A stretch of 62,695 nt of DNA, from positions 1-62,695 of the forward strand of contig NZ_JAMBOE010000024.1 in NCBI RefSeq assembly GCF_023715465.1, written 5' to 3'. Below, in pieces: positions 51,701-61,087 of the stretch. How positions within the stretch are numbered: the first letter of the stretch is position 1; the number at the start of each line of letters is the position of its first letter. This DNA is from Paenibacillus macerans. Its GTDB lineage: Bacteria; Bacillota; Bacilli; Paenibacillales; Paenibacillaceae. The position numbers and the translations under genes are program-made. The notes below the pieces were generated by a model, which was given only the letters and a program-made list of their open reading frames with translations, did no database searches and had not been told where the DNA came from.

Positions 51701-53269
51701 TCAGTTCCTGCTTCTGTATTCATTGGGAGACACACCCAGCCGCTTTTCGAACTGCTTGAGAAACTGCCCGTAGTTGGCATACCCGACCCGTTCCGCCACC
51801 TCGCTGTTGTTCAGCTTATTTTCCCGCAGCAGCCGCGCCGCCTCCTCAATACGGAGATTATGAATCATCCCGTTGAAATGAACCCCGTTTTTCTTCATCA
51901 GCAATTGACCGAGGTACACCGGGTGAAGGTAAAAAACTTCGGCCAGCTTTTTGATCGTCAGCCCTTCCCGGTAATGCTCGCCGATGTAGTGGTTGATGTC
52001 CTGCACAATACCTTGGGAGCTCCGGGAGATCTCCTCGAGCAGCCAATCGATGCTTTCCGCGCCAAAAGATACCAACGCCGCCAGGAGCTCCTCCACCGTC
52101 ATCGCCTCCTGAGCCCGGGGCGGCCCGCAGCGGTCGATAAGGGGATTGGCCTTGTCGCCCAAGGCTTCCCGCAGCTGATCGGCAATATTGTAAAAAAGAT
52201 GGATCACCAGCTTCATCACAATATCCGGGTCGGTGTACCGCTCGCGAAAGCGGACGGCCGCCTCTTGCGCGGCTTTCCGCAAACCGGCTTGATCGAGCAG
52301 TTGGACGGCTTCCAGAACGCGGTCGATCCAATCCGCCTGATCGTAGCGGGAGTCGAACGGACGAAGGCGTACCTGCCAGTACCGGGCGATCGCGGGGTAG
52401 GCCTGGGCGTAAAAGTTATGCGGCATCGCCTCACAGGCGCTGCGGAAACAGGCATGGAGCCCGCCAAGGGACGGCGCGCCGGCTCCCAGCGCCAGGAGCG
52501 CGGGCAACCCAGCGTACCGCCGCATCAGCTCCATCATCCGGGCGAATCCGTCTTCCCCGTCCAGGCCGGGAGTATACCCGAATACCAGACCAAACTCGCT
52601 CTCCTCCAGATCGACCAAAACCATCGCTTCCTCCCCGGCGGCCAGCGAAGCCGCAATTTCCCGCAGCTCCGCGCGTCTGCCCGGCACGGTGCGGATCAGG
52701 CAGAAATTCCAGGCCTCCCGCAGGGAAGCGAGTTCTTCAAGCCCCCCGGTTGAGGCAAGCCCTGCATCCCCCTCGGCATCGGGCTCCGGCCCGGGCGTCA
52801 ACCCGGACGGTTCGATCAGCAGCTTTTTGATCCGGGATACCGTCTCCTCCAAGGACGCGATCCGGCTGATACGCTGGAGCTCACGTTCCTGCAGAAGCTC
52901 CCCGTATATCACCGCCAGTTCCTTGGCGGCCACTGCTTCATCAATCGGTTTCAAAAAATAATGGGTAACCCCAAACCGCAGCGCCTTTTGCGCATATTGA
53001 AAGTCGCTGTACCCGCTGACGATGGCGAACCGCACCGGGCGGGAGCTTCCCCGCTGCCACGCCTCGATCATCCCGAGCCCGTCGAGCACCGGCATCCGCA
53101 CGTCGGTCACGACGAGGTCCGGCTGCAGCTTTTCGATCATTTCGAGCCCCTCCGCGCCATTACCGCACGTTCCGCACACAGTGAAGCCGAGCCCGCGCCA
53201 GTCGATCCACAGCTGCATCCCTTCGATCGCGCCCGGCTCGTCGTCGATCAACAGCACTTTAAAAACCAT
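51701..53269 (-). CDS. YesN-type response regulator with AraC domain (downstream of kinase)
   Basis: A 522-residue regulator with a receiver (phospho-Asp in LVVTDVRMPV) and C-terminal AraC domain (about 415-520, NNSEVAERVGYANYGQFLKQF). It starts two bases after the kinase stop (TGAATATG), with GGGAGG upstream; a GTG six bases earlier would leave no room for the ribosome binding site. Together with the other regulator at 55100 it gives one kinase two potential partners. Confidence 0.93.
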   Translation of the reverse strand: MVFKVLLIDDEPGAIEGMQLWIDWRGLGFTVCGTCGNGAEGLEMIEKLQPDLVVTDVRMPVLDGLGMIEAWQRGSSRPVRFAIVSGYSDFQYAQKALRFGVTHYFLKPIDEAVAAKELAVIYGELLQERELQRISRIASLEETVSRIKKLLIEPSGLTPGPEPDAEGDAGLASTGGLEELASLREAWNFCLIRTVPGRRAELREIAASLAAGEEAMVLVDLEESEFGLVFGYTPGLDGEDGFARMMELMRRYAGLPALLALGAGAPSLGGLHACFRSACEAMPHNFYAQAYPAIARYWQVRLRPFDSRYDQADWIDRVLEAVQLLDQAGLRKAAQEAAVRFRERYTDPDIVMKLVIHLFYNIADQLREALGDKANPLIDRCGPPRAQEAMTVEELLAALVSFGAESIDWLLEEISRSSQGIVQDINHYIGEHYREGLTIKKLAEVFYLHPVYLGQLLMKKNGVHFNGMIHNLRIEEAARLLRENKLNNSEVAERVGYANYGQFLKQFEKRLGVSPNEYRSRN

Positions 53270-53271
53270 AT

Positions 53272-55083
53272 TCACGCCTCCCTGTCCAAGCCGTCTTGAC
53301 GCTCCAGAAGTTTGATCGGGACTTCGAAGGACACCTCCGTTCCCTGATGGGGCTTGCTGCTGATGTCAAAGCGAACCTGATCGCGATAATATAGCTCGAA
53401 TCTGCGGTAAACGTTGCGGATGCCGATGCTGCTCCCGGAGGCGTTTTCGCTGCGTACAGCCACCAGCATTGCCCTCAGCTGCTCCGGCTCGATTCCCCTG
53501 CCGTTGTCGGAAATGACGATGCACAGCCGGCCGTCGGCCACGTACGCTTTGATCCGGATCAGCCCGAGCCCTTGCACGGCTTGAATCCCGTGTTTGCAGG
53601 CGTTCTCGACCAGCGGTTGGATGCTCATTTTCGGAATCCTGTAATGCAACGCCTCCTCCGCAAGTTCGAACCGGTATTCGAATTTGTCCCGGAAGCGGAA
53701 TTTCTCGATTTTCAGATACATGTCGATAAACATCATTTCCTCCTGCAGCGTCACCAGGTCTTCCTTCCAGCTAAGCAGCCGCCGCAGCAGCTTGGACAAG
53801 CTTTTGATGATGTCGGTCACGTCGGAATAATTGTTTTTCGTGCAGACGACCAGGAGCGCATTAAGCGTGTTGAACAGAAAATGCGGGTTCATTTGGCTTT
53901 GCAAAAAATTCAGCTCCGCGCGCACCCGTTCCATCTCCAGGCTTTTCTTCTGGATTTCCAGCTTGTATACGTCGTTGATCAGCGTATTGATCCGCGCCGT
54001 CATGCGGTTGAAATGGCGGATCAGCCCGCCGATTTCGTCGCGCCCCTCATCGATCCGGATAAGGTCAAACTTCTCGTTGGTCACCTTCTGCATATGCCGG
54101 GCCAGCCGCTTAACCCGGTAATGATAGGACCGGAGCATGACGTAAATAAACACCGCCGTAAAAAAGGCAGCCGCCACCGCCAATATCCCGACAAAAATCC
54201 GCATGTCGAGCATTGCGTTTGTGACCCGGACACCCTGCGGAATGCCGATCAGCCGCCAGCCTTTGACATATCGCGCACTTCCGATGGCCACGGTTTTGAC
54301 GCCTTTTTCCTGCATCTCCTCCGTCCATTCGAACTTGGGGTAACCGTGCGCGCCCCCCCTTTGGTAGCCGCTGGCCGCAGACATAATGACTTCGTCCTCC
54401 CCGTTGACCAGATACAAGTCCAAATAATCCTGCTCCCGCTTGATAACTTCATAAATTTTGCTAAGATCGATGTCGATCCGCAGCAGCTTATCGTACCTGT
54501 TATAGGAATCGTAGTAATCCATACGTTCGATGACGCTCAAATACGACTCGGTATTCGCCCAATTGCTGGCCTGGGCCGCTCGGTAAGCCGCGATGGAAAC
54601 CTTATCGCCGGAGGCCTGCCAAAGGCGGTACCAGTCGCTGTTTTTCACCTGCTCGTCGATGATATGGTAATTGCCGCCGGGAACGATGGTCGGATTGGCG
54701 GTATAAATCCCGATCCGCAAAATCTGGTTGTTAACCGGAATGTAGCTGGTCACCCGGTTGCGCAACTGCTCATCGAACGTCGTGTAGAAATCGAGCTGGC
54801 CGGAGTATTCCCGGTCGAGCATTTCGTACAGCGCTTTGTCCGTATTCAGCGCATGACTGACGGCGACGCCTCCGTCGATAAAATCGTGGATGTCTTTTCG
54901 AGCCCGCTCCATGGAGATTTCCAGGTTCTGCTCCTCCCGCTCCATGATGAAATCGGACATCCGGGTCATAAACAGCAAAATAATCACCAAAATCGGCAGC
55001 AGCACGCCAACCAGATAAACCAGCAAAAACTTGTAGTTGAGCGGAATATCGTTCACTTTTCCTCGAAATTTCAATCTTGCCAT
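53272..55083 (-). CDS. YesM-type sensor histidine kinase
   Basis: A 603-residue membrane kinase: helix at about 15-38, extracellular sensor, second helix near 290-315, HAMP, kinase core with phosphorylated His in QMNPHFLFNTLNAL, and ATP-binding ENACKHGI and DNGRGIE. It probably detects xylan-derived oligosaccharides. The ATG at 55083 is chosen over a GTG two codons upstream. It is flanked on both sides by regulator genes in the same direction. Confidence 0.93.
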   Translation of the reverse strand: MARLKFRGKVNDIPLNYKFLLVYLVGVLLPILVIILLFMTRMSDFIMEREEQNLEISMERARKDIHDFIDGGVAVSHALNTDKALYEMLDREYSGQLDFYTTFDEQLRNRVTSYIPVNNQILRIGIYTANPTIVPGGNYHIIDEQVKNSDWYRLWQASGDKVSIAAYRAAQASNWANTESYLSVIERMDYYDSYNRYDKLLRIDIDLSKIYEVIKREQDYLDLYLVNGEDEVIMSAASGYQRGGAHGYPKFEWTEEMQEKGVKTVAIGSARYVKGWRLIGIPQGVRVTNAMLDMRIFVGILAVAAAFFTAVFIYVMLRSYHYRVKRLARHMQKVTNEKFDLIRIDEGRDEIGGLIRHFNRMTARINTLINDVYKLEIQKKSLEMERVRAELNFLQSQMNPHFLFNTLNALLVVCTKNNYSDVTDIIKSLSKLLRRLLSWKEDLVTLQEEMMFIDMYLKIEKFRFRDKFEYRFELAEEALHYRIPKMSIQPLVENACKHGIQAVQGLGLIRIKAYVADGRLCIVISDNGRGIEPEQLRAMLVAVRSENASGSSIGIRNVYRRFELYYRDQVRFDISSKPHQGTEVSFEVPIKLLERQDGLDREA

Positions 55084-55099
55084 ACGCACCGTCCCCTAA

Positions 55100-56644
55100 T
55101 TAGTCCGCCCGCTTTCGGTCGGGCTCCTGCTTGTAAACCGAGGGCAGCACCCCGGTCGCCTGCTTGAACTTGCTGAGAAAATAGTCCGTATTCGGATATC
55201 CGACCCGCAGGGCGATCTCGGAAATTTTCATCGGAGTGCGCTTCAGCAGCCTTTTGGCCTCTTCAATCCGCTTCATGTTCAAATATTCGTTAAACGGTTT
55301 GCCCGTCTCCTTTTTGAACAATTGCCCCAAATAGGCCGGGTTCATGTGGAACTTTTGCGCCAATGTCTGCAGCTGCAGCTTGCTGCTATACTCCCCATCC
55401 ACATACCGGATCACCTGAAAAATCGTATTGCTCTCGCTGCGGCGCTTGAGCTCGCCGAGCTGAACCGCCGCTTCCAGGCACAGCCGATGCACATACCGCT
55501 TCAAAGCCGCGTAATCGGCCATGCCGCCGAGGCTCCCGCACTCCGTCTGCATACGTTTCATGAAACCATCGGGGTCGCCGTGGAAGCTGGCCATTTGCCG
55601 GCAAAGGGTCAGCTCCAGATTCGCGGCGTCCGCTTGCACCGCTGCGATGTCCGCCTGGCCACAGGTTAGCGCCGCGAACGCTTCCTCGATCGCGGAACCG
55701 ATCATCTCCGGCTCGCCGGCTTCCACCAGCCCGGGCAGATGGCGGAGCCGGCCCTTGTAGGTGGCATCCTGCCGAGTCGTGGCAGCAGCAGGGCCGCCAT
55801 GAAAAAACAGCCCCGTTTTCCCCTGGCTGCGTTTTGCTCTGTTCAGATCGAGCGCCTGCAAATACAGCTCCCGAATTGAACCGATCCCTTTCCCGATGCC
55901 GCTCACCGTCACGAGGGCCTGTTCCTTCCACTCCGCAAGCTCACGGTTGACGGCCAGCCCGATCTCCTCCGGACGGGAATCCGCCATGTCCTCCGCGCGC
56001 AGGATCACGCCCGTCCGTCCGGCCCGGTCCTGAAAAAAACGGCCGGTGTCCTGCGCGAAAAAGGCGCCGACCCGCTGGCTTAAGCTATGCGCATCCGCCC
56101 CCGCATCGATCAGGGCACAGCGAAGCTCCGGCTCGCCCGGAAGGCCAAGCGACTTGGCGGCCTCGATTTGCAGCGCTTCGCCGCCTTCCTCTTGAATCAA
56201 ACGGTTTAGCAGGTTGTTCACGAACAGCGACCGTTTCCGGGGCATGCTGCGCTCCGCGGCAAGCTCATTCGTAATTTTTTGTCCGAGCTTGGCCAGAAGG
56301 GCTTCGATTTCTTCCTCGTCGATCGGTTTAAGCAAATAGTCCACAGCGCGTTGGCGCATGGCCGTAAGCGCGTAATTAAAATCGTCGTAGCCGCTTAAAA
56401 TGACGAATTGGGGCGGTCTGTTCAGCGCCTGCTGGCTCCATTCAATCAGTTCGAGCCCGGTGATCGCCGGCATGTGGATGTCCGTGAAAACCAACTCCGG
56501 CTGGAGCTTCTCGATCATCGCCAGCGCCCGGGGGCCGTCCAACGCTTCCCCGCAAACCCGGAAACCGTGTTTTTCCCAGTTCACCATCGTGCGCAATCCC
56601 TCCAGCACCCACGGCTCATCATCCACAAGAAGTACCTGCAGCAT
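55100..56644 (-). CDS. YesN-type response regulator with AraC domain (upstream of kinase)
   Basis: A 514-residue regulator: receiver at 1-120 with phospho-Asp in LVFTDIHMPA and C-terminal AraC domain (about 405-505, KISEIALRVGYPNTDYFLSKFK). It is the first gene of the xylo-oligosaccharide cluster, 16 bp before the kinase. AAGGAG precedes the ATG and a near-perfect cre site lies about 70 bp upstream. Having a second regulator on the other side of the kinase is unusual. Confidence 0.93.
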   Translation of the reverse strand: MLQVLLVDDEPWVLEGLRTMVNWEKHGFRVCGEALDGPRALAMIEKLQPELVFTDIHMPAITGLELIEWSQQALNRPPQFVILSGYDDFNYALTAMRQRAVDYLLKPIDEEEIEALLAKLGQKITNELAAERSMPRKRSLFVNNLLNRLIQEEGGEALQIEAAKSLGLPGEPELRCALIDAGADAHSLSQRVGAFFAQDTGRFFQDRAGRTGVILRAEDMADSRPEEIGLAVNRELAEWKEQALVTVSGIGKGIGSIRELYLQALDLNRAKRSQGKTGLFFHGGPAAATTRQDATYKGRLRHLPGLVEAGEPEMIGSAIEEAFAALTCGQADIAAVQADAANLELTLCRQMASFHGDPDGFMKRMQTECGSLGGMADYAALKRYVHRLCLEAAVQLGELKRRSESNTIFQVIRYVDGEYSSKLQLQTLAQKFHMNPAYLGQLFKKETGKPFNEYLNMKRIEEAKRLLKRTPMKISEIALRVGYPNTDYFLSKFKQATGVLPSVYKQEPDRKRAD

Positions 56645-56709
56645 CTCGCATCGCTCCTTCTTCTTTTCGGACGTTTCTTGTTTCGTATGTCAATGCTGAT
56701 CAAACAAGA

Positions 56710-56725
56710 TTGTAAGCGTGTTCAT
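56710..56725. promoter_or_regulatory. Cre-like site upstream of the xylo-oligosaccharide cluster
   Basis: TTGTAAGCGTGTTCAT matches the CcpA consensus at 15 of 16 positions. It lies about 70 bp before the first regulator gene and would place the whole cluster under carbon catabolite control. Confidence 0.7.
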
Positions 56726-56884
56726 GAAATAATCTAGCACATCTCCCGGAATGTGGAAACCAAAAAATCCCACAGAGGCCTCCCGCCTTCCGGTTATAAG
56801 CTTGCATTTTTTTATATTTCATGTCACAAATCGAGAAGAAACGGCAGTCGTATAAGCGAAGTTAAAACACAGGGAGGTGATGAA

Positions 56885-57487
56885 TTGGATAACAAAACAG
56901 CGACTTCGATAAACCGGGCTGAGCGAAGAGCTAGGGTTGACGAATGGGCTCGCCAGGCGCAAACAGGCTCTCAGGAAGCATTTATCGAGATCACCCGCCA
57001 CTTCGAAAAAGAGCTGTATACCTATTGTTATTACCTGATTAGAGATCGTGAGGAAACCAAGGATGCGCTTCAGGACATTTTTATCCGGGCCTATCGCAAT
57101 ATAGGCGATTACCGCGGGGATTCCCCATTTTCGGCATGGCTGTACAGAATCGCCTACAATCACAGCATGGATGTGCTGAAAAAGAAAAAACGGTATCAAC
57201 GAATTGCGGACAGATACCAAAACGAAGCCAAATTATTCACCTACTCCGAACAGGAATCCGCCGTCATGGAATTGCTGGATCCGCTGACTCCCAGCGAACG
57301 GAATCTTGTGCTGTTAAAAGCGGTGGAGCAGTACACTTTCGAAGAGATCGGGCAGATTATGGACTGCAAGCCGGCCACATTACGGAAACAATATGAGCGC
57401 ATCCGCAACAAACTAGTTCAATACAAACGGAATAAGGGAGGCCCAAAAATTGAAGCCAATATCCGATCCAGCAAAGCAGGTTACTGA
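56885..57487 (+). CDS. ECF sigma factor
   Basis: A 200-residue sigma-70-family factor with region 2 (about 20-95, with ALQDIFIRAYRNIGDYRGD) and region 4 (about 130-185, with AVEQYTFEEIGQIMDCKPAT). It should direct a stress or envelope regulon when released by the next gene's product. A TTG start at 56885 is chosen because GGGAGG lies seven bases upstream and the preceding in-frame sequence is not conserved-looking. It overlaps the anti-sigma gene by 38 bp. Confidence 0.9.
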   Translation: MDNKTATSINRAERRARVDEWARQAQTGSQEAFIEITRHFEKELYTYCYYLIRDREETKDALQDIFIRAYRNIGDYRGDSPFSAWLYRIAYNHSMDVLKKKKRYQRIADRYQNEAKLFTYSEQESAVMELLDPLTPSERNLVLLKAVEQYTFEEIGQIMDCKPATLRKQYERIRNKLVQYKRNKGGPKIEANIRSSKAGY

Positions 57488-58622
57488 CAACCTGGAATAT
57501 ATGATTCAACATACGGAAGTTCCGGAACTAAACTTGGGTGAAAAGATTGTTGAACAAATGAACCATACAAATACAGAGTTGAGTCGTCGCAGCCGCAGTA
57601 AAAGCAACCGGATGAAAAGAACGGTGGCGGTCTCGGGGATAGCCGCGGCTTTAGGTTTTGGGATCATCGGCAGCGGGTTCGTATCCCCGGTCATGGCCAG
57701 CGCGCTGAGCCAGGTTCCGCTTATCGGCAACATCTTTCAGCAGTATGGTGATCCGGGGCTGCAGGCAAGTGTAGCCAACGGATTGTATCAGCCCGTCCAA
57801 GCTAAAGACAGCCACAATGATATGACCCTTGAAGGTACCGGTTATATCTATGATGGAACCCGTATCTCCATCGCCCTAAAGAGAGACGGTCAAGCAGATG
57901 CCAAACTACTTGGCGAGCGCATGGACAACGGTGACACGGACAACAGCGGCAAAGGGGTCTTAAAAGACGTCCATATATACATTAACGGGGAGAAGTACTT
58001 TAATGGAGGTTATACCATAAAGGACGGAGATACCCAGGATACAGTCATTTTGGAATTCAACGACTCTCTTCCTGTCGCCCCGCTTAATGCTGATCCAGAT
58101 AAGATCCTGCGGCCTGAACCGCTGAGCGATTCCTTCGATTTGAAGCTTGAAGCGACCTTAACCGGTGCTGACCAACCTTATATTTTGACGTTCCCGGTGA
58201 AGAAAAACACCGAAAACCTTGTTTTGAAGCCGGAAGCGGCTAAATCGCATGACGGATTCCGCTTTGCTCTGGACAAGCTGGAATTGACACCGATCACGAC
58301 GCGTTTGACCATGATCGGCAGCGGGGAGCTTGCCAGCCTCGGGGATGAATACAAACTTCCATCTGAAGATCTGTATGCCGGCAAACATTGGTTTGGATTC
58401 GATATCTGCGATGAGAACAACAACCTGCTGGAAGAACTTCCGGGTAACCATATGAACTTTATTGGCGGACAATATGTATTCGACTACAATTTCACACCGT
58501 TTAAAGAGTCGCCGAAATCGATTACGATCAAGCCTTATGTGCTGAACCAAGACAAATCTTCCGGCAAATACAAAGAAAAGAAATACCTCAGCGAGTTGGA
58601 ATTCCAGGTGGATGTAAAATAG
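57450..58622 (+). CDS. DUF4179-type anti-sigma factor
   Basis: A 390-residue single-pass membrane protein: short cytoplasmic N-terminus (about 1-55) that should bind the sigma factor, one membrane helix (about 56-75), and a large extracellular DUF4179-like domain that may sense envelope signals. It also starts with TTG, behind AAGGGAGG, inside the end of the sigma gene. Sigma/DUF4179 pairs are common in Paenibacillus and Bacillus. Confidence 0.85.
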   Translation: MKPISDPAKQVTDNLEYMIQHTEVPELNLGEKIVEQMNHTNTELSRRSRSKSNRMKRTVAVSGIAAALGFGIIGSGFVSPVMASALSQVPLIGNIFQQYGDPGLQASVANGLYQPVQAKDSHNDMTLEGTGYIYDGTRISIALKRDGQADAKLLGERMDNGDTDNSGKGVLKDVHIYINGEKYFNGGYTIKDGDTQDTVILEFNDSLPVAPLNADPDKILRPEPLSDSFDLKLEATLTGADQPYILTFPVKKNTENLVLKPEAAKSHDGFRFALDKLELTPITTRLTMIGSGELASLGDEYKLPSEDLYAGKHWFGFDICDENNNLLEELPGNHMNFIGGQYVFDYNFTPFKESPKSITIKPYVLNQDKSSGKYKEKKYLSELEFQVDVK

Positions 58623-58831
58623 CGGCAAATCCGTATATTAGCGAAGGCTCGGCCCTTACATAGGCGCCGGGCCTTTGCATCTTTGGGACGGGAATCCCTT
58701 TGTCGGCAAAAATAAAGCCCACCCATAAAGATGATGTAAGGCTGTATCCGGCCTCAATCACGGCTCCTCCGATGGAGGGGCCCGCTATGACACTGAAACT
58801 CGCCAGCGCACGGAAATTTGTCGGCGCACGG

Positions 58832-59030
58832 AAATAACGGTAATTTGTGTGCCTATTTCTTGAGATTCGCCCTTCACTCGCGAAATAGCGGAACTTTTTG
58901 TCCCTATTCTTCTGCCAAGCATGGGAATGGGCGCCTTTGTCAGCTCATCACCCAAGATAGCGGTAAAAAGTTCCCCTATTTTCCCTAAACCCCTTTTTCG
59001 CTGAAAATAACGCCCTTTTTTACCGCTATT
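58832..59030. repeat. Four-unit dyad repeat, class A, copy 5
   Basis: Units at about 58832-58858, 58883-58908, 58956-58981 and 59004-59030 are spaced 50, 72 and 49 bp. The last unit matches that of copy 2 closely (AATAACGCCCTTTTTTACCG). It lies in the long gap 58623-59488 together with a class B element. Confidence 0.75.
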
Positions 59031-59172
59031 GCTGCGGTTCCAGGCAGCGTCCGCAATCATAACCACGCGCCCCCTCCTTGCCCGAAAATAAGAAAAACGC
59101 CTGACGGTGTCCTTTAATGGTTCTAACTTCTACTTTGGGGCGATTGGCTCTTCCTAAACTTTGGGCGCCGCT

Positions 59173-59358
59173 CTAGCGGACACCAGCGACCTTATCCGCC
59201 CATTTCCCGGGTATTTCCCAGCCTAACGGACACCAACGACTCTATTTCGTTCTAAACCCGTTCATCCAGGACGTCTTGAGGTAAATAAGGGCTGCTGTGT
59301 CCGTTTACATTTTGCAAACCTCCGTTTTTCCTCAAATAACGGCTCTGGTGTCCCTTAG
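59173..59358. repeat. Four-unit dyad repeat, class B, copy 3
   Basis: Direct units at 59173-59197 and 59223-59247 and inverted units at 59283-59307 and 59334-59358 are spaced 50, 60 and 51 bp. The left 75 bp are shared with copy 1 and the CT-rich right tail with copy 2. Confidence 0.85.
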
Positions 59359-59443
59359 CCCCAGATTCCTCTTCTCCTCCCTTCTCTACCTGCGCTTCGC
59401 CCCCTACCTACCATGCCGAAGTTTTATAATATTCTATAAGGTG

Positions 59444-59474
59444 AAAAAAATCCTCTCCCAAGCAGGAAGAGGAT
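59444..59474 (-). terminator. Intrinsic terminator of the mhq operon
   Basis: On the minus strand ATCCTCT pairs with AGAGGAT around a loop and is followed by seven T. It lies 15 bp after the stop of the hydrolase gene. Confidence 0.85.
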
Positions 59475-59488
59475 CAAATTGATATCAA

Positions 59489-60106
59489 TTATGAAAAGTT
59501 TTGCCGGAACCAGGCGGCGGCTGCGTCTACTTCGGTTGGCGTCAACTGATGGCCGTATGGTTCCCAGTGGACATGCACATCGGCCCCTGCCCCGCTTAAT
59601 AGCCGCTCCAGTTCCTCGGTTTCCCGCGCCGGGGACATGGCGTCGTAACGTCCCGCCCCGATAAAGACCGGCAGCCCGGTCATGTCCGGCAGCTCCATAC
59701 CGCGGCGCGGCACCATCGGGTGGTGCAAAATCGCTCCGCCGAGCGCCTGCGGATAATGAAACAACAGGCTGGCCGCAATATTGGCCCCGTTGGAGTAACC
59801 GACCGCAACCAAGGCGTTCCGGTCAAAGCCGTACTGCTCCGCCGCTTCGTCCAGGAAGTTATTGAGCTCCCGCGTGCGGAGCACGAGATCTTCCTCGTCG
59901 AAGACGCCAGCCGCCAGCCGCCGGAAAAACCGCGGCATCCCGTTCTCCAGCACATTGCCTCTGACGCTAAGCACCGGCGACGCGGGCGAAATGATCTCGG
60001 CCAGCGGCAGCAGATCGGTTTCCGTCCCGCCGGTGCCGTGAAGCAGGAGCAACGGAGGAGCCGCCGGCCCGCCGCTCCCCGTACCCGGCTTAAAAAAATG
60101 CTTCAT
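59489..60106 (-). CDS. mhqD: Alpha/beta hydrolase, MhqD-like
   Basis: A 205-residue serine hydrolase of the phospholipase/carboxylesterase group. The nucleophile Ser is in GYSNGAN, with the Asp in GRYDAMSP and His in YGHQLTP. In B. subtilis MhqD belongs to the quinone-stress regulon. It is the last gene of the operon: its ATG overlaps the dioxygenase stop (TGATG), with GGAGG upstream. The native substrate is not known. Confidence 0.88.
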   Translation of the reverse strand: MKHFFKPGTGSGGPAAPPLLLLHGTGGTETDLLPLAEIISPASPVLSVRGNVLENGMPRFFRRLAAGVFDEEDLVLRTRELNNFLDEAAEQYGFDRNALVAVGYSNGANIAASLLFHYPQALGGAILHHPMVPRRGMELPDMTGLPVFIGAGRYDAMSPARETEELERLLSGAGADVHVHWEPYGHQLTPTEVDAAAAWFRQNFS

Positions 60107-61053
60107 CACAGATCCTCCTTAAGCACCCGTACTTCGATCGGGGTTAAGATTTGCTCGATCGCCTCGCGTTGCGGCTCGTACCAAGCCGGCAGCATCAGCT
60201 TTTCGCCCAAATGCTCCGAATCTTCGTCATTTGCGAAGCCCGGCGGGTTCGTGGCGACTTCGAACAGGATACCCCCTTCCTCCCGGAAGTATAGCGCGTG
60301 AAAATACTGCCGGTCGACGATCGGCGTCGGCCGGTACCCATGCTCAGCGACCCGCTCTCTCCACTCTTCATGCTCGGCGAAATCCCGGGCCCGCCAGGCG
60401 ATGTGGTGCACCGTACCGGCGCCGCCCGCGCCGTATTCCATCGGCTTCACGTTGACGTCAATGACGTCGCCCAGGTCTCCCTCCGCTTTAAAGCGGGCAT
60501 AAAATTCGTCTTCGCCGAGCTTTTTCAGGCCCATCACATGCTCCAGCAGTCCGGCCGTTTTGTCCGGAGCCGCACTGTACAGCACTGCGCCGCCAAAGCC
60601 TTTGATTGCCTTATCCGCCGGAACGCCGCCGAACGACCAGGTGCTGAGCGGTCCGGCCGCCCGTTCGACCAACTCGATCTGCAGCCCGTCGCCATCGCGG
60701 AAATGCAAATACGTTTCGCCGAAGCGTTGCGTGTCGGTCGTGGAAATGCCGAATTTCCGCAGCCGTTCCCGCCAGAACGGCATCGCGCCCTCCGGAATGG
60801 CGTACACGGTAATCCCCACCTGGCCGGCTCCGACCCGGCCGCGTCTGGCTCCCGCCGTCGGGAAAAAGGTCATAATCGATCCCGGGCTGCCTGCCTCATC
60901 GCCAAAATACAGATGGTAAACTTCCGGCGCGTCGAAATTGATCGTTTTTTTGACCAGACGCAATCCGAGCACACCCGTATAAAAATCGACATTTTTCTGC
61001 GGATCGGAGGCAAAAGCCGTAATATGGTGAATTCCTGTCGTCGGTTGAATCAT
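60106..61053 (-). CDS. mhqO: Ring-cleaving dioxygenase, MhqO/MhqE-like
   Basis: A 315-residue protein of the vicinal-oxygen-chelate fold with two repeats. The metal ligands are visible: His in GIHHITAF and HHIAWRARD, and Glu in GGILFEVATNPPGF. It should open hydroquinone or catechol-type rings. The ATG at 61053 is chosen for its AAAGGAGA site; the longer frame starts inside the nitroreductase gene. It sits between the nitroreductase and hydrolase genes, as in the Mhq regulon. Confidence 0.9.
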   Translation of the reverse strand: MIQPTTGIHHITAFASDPQKNVDFYTGVLGLRLVKKTINFDAPEVYHLYFGDEAGSPGSIMTFFPTAGARRGRVGAGQVGITVYAIPEGAMPFWRERLRKFGISTTDTQRFGETYLHFRDGDGLQIELVERAAGPLSTWSFGGVPADKAIKGFGGAVLYSAAPDKTAGLLEHVMGLKKLGEDEFYARFKAEGDLGDVIDVNVKPMEYGAGGAGTVHHIAWRARDFAEHEEWRERVAEHGYRPTPIVDRQYFHALYFREEGGILFEVATNPPGFANDEDSEHLGEKLMLPAWYEPQREAIEQILTPIEVRVLKEDL

Positions 61054-61087
61054 GACTAATCTCTCCTTTTTGTGGGTGCATTTTATT

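Noticed and set aside
53572..55167. 531-codon plus-strand frame opposite the YesM kinase gene
   Set aside because: Antisense shadow; the kinase reads through all expected domains.
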